A stretch of DNA of 26,462 nucleotides from Elusimicrobiota bacterium (GTDB taxonomy: Bacteria; Elusimicrobiota; Elusimicrobia; UBA1565; UBA9628): NCBI GenBank assembly GCA_028871595.1, contig JAGWMT010000011.1, positions 1-26,462 on the forward strand. The letters are read 5' to 3'. Positions 15,342 through 22,377 of this stretch are shown here, piece after piece. Position 1 is the stretch's first letter. The number at the start of each line of letters is the position of its first letter. The notes below the pieces were generated by a model that was not told the origin of the DNA, ran no database searches, and saw only the letters and a list, made by a program, of their open reading frames with translations. The position numbers and the translations under genes were made by a program.

Positions 15342-17102
15342 GTGAAGACGGCGCTCCTTCTGCATTCGGTCAAAGAGGCTGAACACTGCGTGAGACTGCG
15401 CCTGCACGAGCAGGCCCTGGTTCTCTCGACCGACCCTGCCGTTGACGTCTATCTGAGCGAGATCCACGGGATCGACTGCCGTTGCCTCAGCCAATTCCTC
15501 AGCCACGAAGAGTTCTCGGCGTTGCGCGAGCGGGCTTCCAGGGCGGCCGACCGACTGCTCGCCGCGCTCGACGACCGGCTGGCCCCGGCGCTCAACGAGC
15601 GGCTAGGACTCAAGATGAGGTATTTCTCGCCGTTGTACTCGTATTTCGGCAAGCATTACCTGCTGGGTCAGTTGGCCTTCGTCGAGTCGCTGCGTAAGGT
15701 CGTCGCGGCGCACGGGGTGAACGTCGTCAGGTACTGTCGTTCGCCCTATCAGATCTTTCTGGACGTCGACCCGGACATCGGCCGGTTGCTGGCTCAAATC
15801 ACCTCGCCGGTCCAGGGCGAACCGATCGAATACTCCGCCCCGAGCGTCGCGCGGTTGGGATTCGGCGCGCGCCTCCGGCGCTTCGTCGCGACCGGAAGGC
15901 CGCGCGCGCTTCTGCGCGGGACGGCGAAGGCCGCCGTCCGATACTTCGCCGCGGCGCCCAAGGCGGCCGGCCGTCGGACGATCCTACTGGCCGAGCCTCT
16001 CTATGACTTCGATTTCCTCAAAGCGGCCCTGGGTGATTATGACTTGCTGATGTGCGGGCAGGACGGCCGCATCATGAATCCGGGCCAGGAGATTGCGGAA
16101 CCGCTTCCCGATCTACGTGACATCATCGAGCGTCTGCCCGATGACGCGGGCGATCCTGATGAACGGCTACTTCTGAGCGGGATCGGTCCGGATTTCGCGC
16201 GGCGATTTTCCCGTTACGTCGGCCCCGTTCTCGCTCTGAGGCGCGTCCGAGAGAAGCGCCGGATCTCTCTCGGGGTCTGGGGGAATATCGGCGGATTCGA
16301 GAAGTATCTCTTGTTCGAATACCTTCGTTCCGAGGGCGTTCCAATCGTCGGCACCCAGCACGGCAACTCCTATGTGGACCAGATCGCGCCCCTGATTCTG
16401 GACTCCGATTTCCGGCGCTGCGACCATTTCGTCAGTTGGGGGTTCGACGCGGAGGATCTGAAGCGCTCGTTCCCGGGCGCGTCGATCAAGATGGAAGTTT
16501 ACCCCATGGGCATGAGCACCCCGCCGCGTCCGACTGCGGGCGGACGCGAGATCGACGTCGTGTTTCCCTTAACGCTGGGGATGACCTTATTCAACGGGGG
16601 GGGCGCGCGGACGAAGCCGGACGTCCTGCTCGAGAGGCAGCGGCGCATTCTTGAGCGGCTGAATTCCCTGGAGGGGCGCAGCGTCTACGTGAAGCTTTTC
16701 CCGTTCCTGCCCACGGAGCGGTGCGCCGTCGCGCCCTTATTGAAGCGTATGAAGAATTTGAAGGTGGCCGACGACATGTATTTCGAAGAGTTCTTGAAGA
16801 CGCACCGGCCGCGCGCGGTCGTCATCGACTATCCCGCCTCCGCTCTTTTTCAGACGGCGAACCTTGACACGGAAATATTCCTGCTGCCCGACGAATTGAA
16901 CCCCTACGAGGGGCGCGCTCTCGCGGAGCTAAAAAAAAGAGTTCATTACTGCGAGAATTCGGACGCCTTGGACGCGGCGCTCGATCTTTTTTTCAAGGGG
17001 AAGCTCGAGAGCAAGCGGGGCCGGGAGTATTCCGATCACTACATTTGCCGTCCCGGCGCGCGTGAGAACACCGTGCGCCTGATCCGTCAGTTGGCGGGCT
17101 GA
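15342..17102 (+). CDS. Large putative surface-glycan transferase (LIC12162-like), unconfirmed
   Basis: This 586-residue soluble protein has no signal peptide or membrane helix. I do not recognise the N-terminal 170 residues, which contain an amphipathic helical stretch. The C-terminal half looks like a GT-B-type transferase: TILLAEPLYDFDFLKAAL near 214, GVPIVGTQHGNSYVD near 332-346, DVVFPLTLGM near 406, VYVKLFPFLP near 448 and VVIDYPASALFQ near 496. The QHG motif followed by a conserved glycine-rich step recalls the LIC12162 family of putative O-antigen transferases and CDP-glycerol-type transferases. The GTG at 15342 is the first start after the divergent promoter. A G8 run at 16596-16603 and an A8 run at 16931-16938 lie inside the gene. 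It may add pseudaminic acid, since pseC is divergent to it, but that is inference from position. Confidence 0.6.
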   Translation: MKTALLLHSVKEAEHCVRLRLHEQALVLSTDPAVDVYLSEIHGIDCRCLSQFLSHEEFSALRERASRAADRLLAALDDRLAPALNERLGLKMRYFSPLYSYFGKHYLLGQLAFVESLRKVVAAHGVNVVRYCRSPYQIFLDVDPDIGRLLAQITSPVQGEPIEYSAPSVARLGFGARLRRFVATGRPRALLRGTAKAAVRYFAAAPKAAGRRTILLAEPLYDFDFLKAALGDYDLLMCGQDGRIMNPGQEIAEPLPDLRDIIERLPDDAGDPDERLLLSGIGPDFARRFSRYVGPVLALRRVREKRRISLGVWGNIGGFEKYLLFEYLRSEGVPIVGTQHGNSYVDQIAPLILDSDFRRCDHFVSWGFDAEDLKRSFPGASIKMEVYPMGMSTPPRPTAGGREIDVVFPLTLGMTLFNGGGARTKPDVLLERQRRILERLNSLEGRSVYVKLFPFLPTERCAVAPLLKRMKNLKVADDMYFEEFLKTHRPRAVVIDYPASALFQTANLDTEIFLLPDELNPYEGRALAELKKRVHYCENSDALDAALDLFFKGKLESKRGREYSDHYICRPGARENTVRLIRQLAG

Positions 17103-17105
17103 CCC

Positions 17106-17936
17106 TCAGCGCGCCGCCGCGGCGCGCACGATATCTCGTGCGCGATTGAGATCCTGGCGATCAAGGATTCTGACGGCTTCGGCCAATTCGGCCGCCCGGT
17201 TCTGAAAAACCCGCTTCTGGGTCGTCTGCTCGTTGACGAGCGCCAGCCAGGGTTTCTTCCGAAAAAGCGCCAGGAGTTCCTCGAGACCGAAATCGCGATT
17301 CGCCCGGTCGAGGGCGTCGTAAACGGCGCAGAGAAGGGCGTAATCCTCGGGGGTGTCGAGCGTCACGCGAATGTCGGGCCTCCGCCGGCGTCCGGCCGCG
17401 CGCATGCGGCCTGTTTTGAAGCGCCTCGACGCGCTTTCACGGGCGTAGAAGGTCACGTGTTCACGCTCGAAATCCTTCGTCGCCTCGCGGTGGGACCGCT
17501 CGAGAGCGGTAAACGATATCGTTTCAACGTCGAAACCTCGGGGAAAACCGTCGCTGCATGCGTAGTCGAGATCGGCGCGCCGATGGAAGGCCACGACGCG
17601 ATCGATGAGGGCCGCGTCGATGCAGGGGCAGTCGGAGGTGATTCTCACGACGAGTCCGATTCCGTTCTCCTTCGCCGCGAAATAATAGCGCGCGAGCACG
17701 TCGTTCCGGCTTCCGCGGAAGACGAGGACTTTTTCCTTCCGTGCGATGCGGACGATGGGGTCGTCCCGTTTTTCGGCGGTCGTCGCGACGATGATCTCGT
17801 CCACGACGGCTTTCTTGACGCGGCGGATGACTTGCTCGAGAACGGTGATCCCGCCGTTCCAGGGGAGTTGCTTAAGTACTTTTTCCGGCAGCCGGGAGGA
17901 GGAGGTGCGCGCCTGGATGATGACTCCGACTTTCAT
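17106..17936 (-). CDS. SpsF-like cytidylyltransferase, likely CMP-pseudaminic acid synthetase
   Basis: This 276-residue protein belongs to the SpsF/COG1861 nucleotidyltransferases related to NeuA and KdsB. The N-terminal loop QARTSSSRLPEKVL is at 8-21 and TSDCPCID, with the metal-binding aspartate region, is near 98-106. LDTPEDYALL follows near 190. SpsF-type enzymes commonly take the place of PseF in pseudaminic acid clusters, and no other PseF candidate is present, so activation of pseudaminic acid with CTP is the best guess. The last 50 residues are a helical extension beyond the catalytic core. The gene stands alone on the minus strand, convergent with a transferase gene (3 bases between stops) and divergent from the PseG fusion. 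A CAGGGG stretch about seven bases upstream of the ATG may serve as ribosome binding site. Confidence 0.75.
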   Translation of the reverse strand: MKVGVIIQARTSSSRLPEKVLKQLPWNGGITVLEQVIRRVKKAVVDEIIVATTAEKRDDPIVRIARKEKVLVFRGSRNDVLARYYFAAKENGIGLVVRITSDCPCIDAALIDRVVAFHRRADLDYACSDGFPRGFDVETISFTALERSHREATKDFEREHVTFYARESASRRFKTGRMRAAGRRRRPDIRVTLDTPEDYALLCAVYDALDRANRDFGLEELLALFRKKPWLALVNEQTTQKRVFQNRAAELAEAVRILDRQDLNRARDIVRAAAAR

Positions 17937-17971
17937 TGGATAACCCCTGGAAACATCGTGAATTCATAAAT

Positions 17972-18000
17972 TTTACATTGTATTTCCAATGAAGTAGAGT
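17972..18000 (+). promoter_or_regulatory. Promoter of the pseudaminic acid operon
   Basis: TTTACA at 17972-17977 and TAGAGT at 17995-18000 are separated by exactly 17 bases, a good sigma70-type arrangement (5 of 6 and 4 of 6 matches). It lies in the A/T-rich 70-base divergent gap at 17937-18006. The -10 ends six bases before the GTG at 18007, so the transcript would be leaderless or nearly so. On the minus strand a TACAAT at 17985-17980 could serve the SpsF-like gene but has no matching -35. Confidence 0.5.
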
Positions 18001-18006
18001 GTATCC

Positions 18007-19533
18007 GTGATGCGCCAGATTCACCCGGCCGCGGCGCCGCTTCTCCTCCTTCGCGCCGACGCTGGCCCGGGAATTGGTTCGGGGCACGCGGCCCGCCTGC
18101 TTGCCCTCGGAAAAGCATGGATTCAAGGCGGCGGCCGCGCCCGCCTGCTGACTTCAAAGCCTTCCCAGGCGCTCCGCGCGCGCGCGGGGTCGGCCGGGGT
18201 CGAAATCGCCGCCCTGCCCGCCTCATACCCCGATCCGTCCGATCTGGCGGCGGTCCTCCGCGAGGCATCCTCGGCCGGGTCCGACGCGTGGATCGCGTTG
18301 GACGGCTACGGTTTCGACGCGGGGTACCTGGGCGCCTTGCGAAAAGAGGGCTTACGCGTCCTCCGCGTCGATGACGCGCCCGCGCTTCCAGTCCCGTGCG
18401 ACGTTCTGCTCGATCAGAACCCCGGCGCCGAGGGGAGTTCGCCGCGACTTGCCGACGAAGCCCTGCCGCTTCTGGGCCCACGATGGGCGCTCCTCGATCC
18501 CGCGTTCGCGCGCGCCGGAGAGCGGCGCGATTTTCCGACGCGGACGCCGAAGCTTCTCGTGTCCTTCGGCGGATGGGATCCGGACGACGCGACGGGGCTG
18601 GCGCTGCGCGCCTTGCGCCTCGTCGAGGGCCTTTTCGAGGCCGTGGTCGTCATCGGTTCTGATAATCCGCGGGGGGAGGCGCTCTCGCGCCTGGCCGTGG
18701 GGCTTCCAGTCCGGTTCGAGCGTTCCGCGGATATGCCCGCTCTCATGGCGGAAGCGGATCTGGCGCTCATCGGGGGGGGTGTCACGATGCTGGAGGCCTG
18801 CGCTGCCGCCCTTCCCGCGATCATCGCCACGATCGCCGCGAATCAGGAGTCCGGGGCCGCGGAATTCGTCGGACGAGGTCTGGTCCGGGGGCTCGGTCGC
18901 GCCCGCGATTTGAGCGAGGCGTCCCTCGCGCAGGCCTGCGGCGTCATGTTGGGGGACGCCCACGAGCGCGCCCGCTTGTCGGCGAAGTGCCGAGCCGCCG
19001 TGGACGGGCTCGGCGCGGCGCGCGTCGCCGCGGCCTTGCGGGCGTTGGCCGCGCCGCGGCTTTCCGAAGGTGCCGCCCGCCTGCGCCCCGCCGCGCCGAC
19101 GGACGCGTTGGAGGTTTGGCGCATCGCGAACGACCCGGCGGTGCGGGCGAACTCGTTCCATTCCCGGCCGATACCGTTGATCGATCATCTCGGGTGGTTC
19201 GACGCAAGATTGGGCCGCACGGACGAACGCTATTGGATCGTCGAGGCCGGCCATGTAGTCGCGGGACAGGTGCGTTATGCGCGCGCCGGTGAAGTGGCGG
19301 AGGTCCACTACTCCGTTCGGGGCGCGTTCCGCGGCAAAGGACTGGGGACCTTCGCTCTCGCGGAGTCGCGGAGGCTCGCCTGCCGCGAGCTTGGAGTGAG
19401 GCGTCTGACGGGGGTCGTGATCATGCCGAACGAACCTTCTGAGCGTTCTTTCGTTTCAGCGGGATGGACCCGCTCCGGCGTTGAAAACCGCGCCGGACGG
19501 CAGTGTTCCGTGTTCGAGTCCCTATGCTCGTGA
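18007..19533 (+). CDS. pseG: Bifunctional PseG-GNAT acetyltransferase fusion (UDP-sugar hydrolase plus PseH-like)
   Basis: This 508-residue protein joins two pseudaminic acid enzymes. Residues about 12-345 are PseG-like: a GT-B-fold hydrolase that removes UDP from UDP-2,4-diacetamido-2,4,6-trideoxy-L-altrose. The N-terminal RADAGPGIGSGHAAR carries the catalytic-type His27 (GxGHxxR), and ALIGGGVTMLEA near 255 is the C-terminal nucleotide loop. Residues about 358-508 are a GNAT acetyltransferase with RGKGLG near 442 binding acetyl-CoA. This is the probable PseH step, which uses acetyl-CoA to acetylate the C4 amino group. Acetylation precedes hydrolysis in the pathway, although the domain order is reversed. 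No separate pseH exists in the window, which supports the role. The start is GTG at 18007 or ATG at 18010. A G8 run at 18772-18779 lies inside the PseG part. Confidence 0.88.
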   Translation: MMRQIHPAAAPLLLLRADAGPGIGSGHAARLLALGKAWIQGGGRARLLTSKPSQALRARAGSAGVEIAALPASYPDPSDLAAVLREASSAGSDAWIALDGYGFDAGYLGALRKEGLRVLRVDDAPALPVPCDVLLDQNPGAEGSSPRLADEALPLLGPRWALLDPAFARAGERRDFPTRTPKLLVSFGGWDPDDATGLALRALRLVEGLFEAVVVIGSDNPRGEALSRLAVGLPVRFERSADMPALMAEADLALIGGGVTMLEACAAALPAIIATIAANQESGAAEFVGRGLVRGLGRARDLSEASLAQACGVMLGDAHERARLSAKCRAAVDGLGAARVAAALRALAAPRLSEGAARLRPAAPTDALEVWRIANDPAVRANSFHSRPIPLIDHLGWFDARLGRTDERYWIVEAGHVVAGQVRYARAGEVAEVHYSVRGAFRGKGLGTFALAESRRLACRELGVRRLTGVVIMPNEPSERSFVSAGWTRSGVENRAGRQCSVFESLCS

Positions 19534-20573
19534 TTTCCGGGCGCGAAATCGGCCCCGGCAGGACCCCGTTCGTCATCGCCGAGATGTCGTGCAACCATCA
19601 CGGCCGCTACGACGAGGCCGAAAAGATCGTCCGGGCCGCCAAGGAGGCGGGGGCCGACGCGATCAAGCTGCAGACCTATACCCCCGAGACCATGACGCTT
19701 GATGCCCCGCAGCCATGGTTCCGCATCAAGGGCACTATTTGGGACGGCCGAGGTCTTCATGAACTGTACCGCGAGGCGATGACCCCTTGGGAGTGGCACG
19801 CGCCGCTCAAGGCATTGGCCGATTCCCTGGGGCTGGTCCTCTTTTCATCGCCGTTCGACGCGAGCGCCGTGGATTTCCTCGAATCACTCGGGATGCCCGC
19901 ATATAAAATCGCCTCGTTCGAAAACGGAGACATTCCTCTCATTCGTCGGGTGGCTGCGACTGGTAAGCCGATCATCGTTTCCACGGGGACCGCGACGACG
20001 GAGGAAGTCGACGAAGCCGTGCGCACTTTGGTCGGAGCGAAGGCGAACTTCGCGCTGCTCAAGTGCGTCAGCGCCTATCCGGCTCCGCCCGAGGAGATGA
20101 ACTTGAGGGCGATTCCGGCGCTCGCCGCGCGGCATGGCGTTCCGATCGGCTTGTCCGACCATACCCTCGGCTCTTCCGTCGCGACCGCCGCCGTCGCCCT
20201 CGGGGCGTGCGTCATTGAGAAGCATCTCACGATCTCCCGCGCTGCCGGCGGCCCTGATGCGCCATTTTCGATGGAGCCTCTCGAATTCAAGGCGATGGTG
20301 GCGGATCTGCGCGCGGCGCAGACTGCGTTAGGCGACGGCCGATTGGGCCCCGCCCTGAGCGAAGCGCCGAGCCGTGCGTTCCGTCGATCACTTTTCATTG
20401 TCAAGGACGTCAAACGCGGCGAAGCGCTGACCCCCGACAATATCCGAGCCATTCGTCCGGGCAACGGCCTTCCGCCGAAAGAGTACGATTCGGTCCTGGG
20501 CCTGACGGCCGCCCGCGATATCGCGCGCGGGACACCGCTGAGCTGGGACCTCGTGATCAAGGAGCGACCATGA
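19524..20573 (+). CDS. pseI: PseI, pseudaminic acid synthase
   Basis: This 349-residue NeuB-family enzyme condenses 2,4-diacetamido-2,4,6-trideoxy-L-altrose with phosphoenolpyruvate to give pseudaminic acid. The N-terminal TIM barrel shows FVIAEMSCNHHG, DAIKLQTYTPETMT and a PseI-type RIKGTIWDG segment. SSPFDASAVDFL, SDHTLGS and IEKHLTISR, with metal- and PEP-site residues, follow. The C-terminal antifreeze-like SAF domain begins about residue 285 with SLFIVKDVKRGEALT. I chose the ATG at 19524, which overlaps the PseG fusion by ten bases. A GTG at 19503 would add seven residues. It lies between the enzyme that makes its substrate and the amidotransferase that probably modifies its product. Confidence 0.93.
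   Translation: MLVISGREIGPGRTPFVIAEMSCNHHGRYDEAEKIVRAAKEAGADAIKLQTYTPETMTLDAPQPWFRIKGTIWDGRGLHELYREAMTPWEWHAPLKALADSLGLVLFSSPFDASAVDFLESLGMPAYKIASFENGDIPLIRRVAATGKPIIVSTGTATTEEVDEAVRTLVGAKANFALLKCVSAYPAPPEEMNLRAIPALAARHGVPIGLSDHTLGSSVATAAVALGACVIEKHLTISRAAGGPDAPFSMEPLEFKAMVADLRAAQTALGDGRLGPALSEAPSRAFRRSLFIVKDVKRGEALTPDNIRAIRPGNGLPPKEYDSVLGLTAARDIARGTPLSWDLVIKERP
20559..20564 (+). promoter_or_regulatory. Shine-Dalgarno site AAGGAG for the amidotransferase gene
   Basis: AAGGAG ends five bases before the ATG at 20570, inside the end of pseI. It is a near-consensus ribosome binding site and fixes this start. Confidence 0.75.
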
Positions 20574-21763
20574 CCCAAACCCGCTATATCCGCTACTGCA
20601 CGCGCTGCGTGATGCCGGAAACGAAACCGGATCTAAAGATTGACGCCGAAGGCGTGTGCTCGGCGTGCCGCTACCTGGAGCACCGGAAGACGGTGGACTG
20701 GGATGCCCGCAAGAAGGAACTGTTGTCGCTCGTGGAGAAGCACCGCTCCAGGAACGCGACGAACTGGGATTGCATCGTTCCCGTCAGCGGCGGCAAGGAT
20801 TCGACGTTCCAGGTCGTGAAGATGCTGGAGCTCGGGTTGAACCCTCTCTGCGTCACGGCGACTACGTGCCGCCTCTCCGAGATCGGCCGCCGGAATCTTG
20901 CCAACATCAAGAAGCTCGGCGTGGATTCCTACGAAGTCACGACCAACCCGATCATGCGCCGCCGCATCAACAGTCTCGCGCTCCGTCAAATCGGCGACAT
21001 CTCCTGGCCCGAGCACTTGACGATCTTCACGACTCCAGTGCGCGTCGCGGTCCAACTCGGAATTCCCCTCATCGTCTGGGGGGAGAACTCCCAGAACGAA
21101 TACGGCGGCCCCGCGGCCGACGCGCACAGCAACGTCCTGACTCGTCGCTGGCTCGAGGAATTCGGCGGCCTGCTGGGACTGCGCGTCACGGATCTGGTCG
21201 GCCAGGCCGGCATCGAGGCGAAGCACCTGATCGCGTACACCTACCCTTCCGACGAGGATCTTCGGCGCGTCGGGGTAACGGGACTTTTCCTCGGCTATTA
21301 CATCCCGTGGGACGGCTTCACGAACGCGGTCGTCGCGCAGGCGCACGGCTTCGAATCCTATCCAAAGTTCGTGGAGGGGTCCGCGGTCAACTACGAGAAC
21401 TTGGACAACTGCCACATGGGAATACACGATTACTTCAAGTTCATCAAGTACGGCTTCGGTCGAGCAACGGATCTCGTCTGCATGCAGATGCGGCGCGGGC
21501 GCCTCGGCCGAGTTGACGCGCTGGACATCGTTCGTCTTCACGACGGCAAATATCCGTGGTCGTATCTCGGCGCCGGATTGGAGGAAATGCTCGCCGAGAT
21601 GGAGATGAACGTCGACGAATTCGATGCGATTTGCGACCGTTTCACGAACAAACGGCTGTTCGTTTGCGACGCGCGCGGGAACCTGGTGCGCGACGTCCGC
21701 AAGAATCTGACGAAAATTAATTACGACAACATGCCCGCCGGGCAGGCGGTGTCGGCGGGTTGA
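20570..21763 (+). CDS. wbpG: N-acetyl sugar amidotransferase (WbpG/PseA/WbuX family)
   Basis: This 397-residue enzyme of the PP-loop ATPase family converts an N-acetyl group of a sugar to an N-acetimidoyl (acetamidino) group using ATP and ammonia. The N-terminus carries two CxxC pairs, Cys10/Cys13 and Cys30/Cys33, as a probable zinc site. The ATP loop PVSGGKDST is at 71-79, and a long conserved C-terminal region contains VWGENSQNEYGG and GYYIPWDG. In Campylobacter flagellin glycosylation PseA makes the acetamidino form of pseudaminic acid, and in Pseudomonas WbpG acts with HisH2/HisF2 on a mannuronic acid derivative. The position after pseI and before HisH/HisF-like genes points to acetamidino-pseudaminic acid, but the true substrate could be another locus sugar. 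It overlaps pseI by 4 bases and the next gene by 4. Confidence 0.9.
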   Translation: MTQTRYIRYCTRCVMPETKPDLKIDAEGVCSACRYLEHRKTVDWDARKKELLSLVEKHRSRNATNWDCIVPVSGGKDSTFQVVKMLELGLNPLCVTATTCRLSEIGRRNLANIKKLGVDSYEVTTNPIMRRRINSLALRQIGDISWPEHLTIFTTPVRVAVQLGIPLIVWGENSQNEYGGPAADAHSNVLTRRWLEEFGGLLGLRVTDLVGQAGIEAKHLIAYTYPSDEDLRRVGVTGLFLGYYIPWDGFTNAVVAQAHGFESYPKFVEGSAVNYENLDNCHMGIHDYFKFIKYGFGRATDLVCMQMRRGRLGRVDALDIVRLHDGKYPWSYLGAGLEEMLAEMEMNVDEFDAICDRFTNKRLFVCDARGNLVRDVRKNLTKINYDNMPAGQAVSAG

Positions 21764-22377
21764 AAACGGTCGCGCTCGTCGATTACGGCATCGGCAATGT
21801 CGATTCGGTGCGCCGTGCGCTGCAGGAATGCGGGGCCGACGTCGTCCTGGCGTCGACGCGCGCGGACTTCGAGCGCTGCTCGGCGATCGTGCTTCCCGGC
21901 GTCGGGGCGTTCGGCGACGGTATGAGGCATTTGCGCGAGCGGGGCCTGGTCGAAATCCTCAACGAGCAAGTCCTCGACAAGAAGATCCCGTTCCTGGGCG
22001 TTTGCCTCGGGATGCAGATGCTGGCTAAGACCGGATTCGAGAACGAGTCCGCCGCCGGCCTCGGTTGGCTCGACGCCGATTGCGTCCGCCTCGCGCCGAC
22101 GTCCGACGCCGAGCGCATCCCGCACATCGGCTGGAACGAGGTCGTTCACGACGGGAAGTCGCCGTTGTTCGCAGACCTGCCGGCCGGCAAGGACTTCTAT
22201 TTCGTGCACAGCTACGCGCTCCAGTGCCGCGATTCGCGGGAGGTCCTCTCGACCACCCCCTATGCCGGCGGCTTCGTCTCCGCCGCGGGTCGTGAAAATA
22301 TCTGGGGCGTCCAATTCCATCCGGAGAAAAGCCAGAAGCCCGGCTTCCAGCTCCTGCGCAACTTTCTTTCGCGCTGA
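21760..22377 (+). CDS. hisH: HisH-like glutamine amidotransferase for sugar amidination
   Basis: This 205-residue class I glutaminase has the catalytic triad Cys82 (in GVCLGMQ), His187 and Glu189 (in FHPEK), and the PGVGAFGD oxyanion loop at 46-53. It looks fully active and should release ammonia from glutamine. The start is a TTG at 21760 that overlaps the amidotransferase stop in a TTGA junction; no ATG or GTG lies close by in frame, and the encoded MKTVALVDYG is the normal HisH beginning. The gene is followed at once by the HisF-like gene. Given the WbpG-type amidotransferase upstream, it probably feeds ammonia into acetamidino formation rather than histidine synthesis. Confidence 0.88.
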   Translation: MKTVALVDYGIGNVDSVRRALQECGADVVLASTRADFERCSAIVLPGVGAFGDGMRHLRERGLVEILNEQVLDKKIPFLGVCLGMQMLAKTGFENESAAGLGWLDADCVRLAPTSDAERIPHIGWNEVVHDGKSPLFADLPAGKDFYFVHSYALQCRDSREVLSTTPYAGGFVSAAGRENIWGVQFHPEKSQKPGFQLLRNFLSR

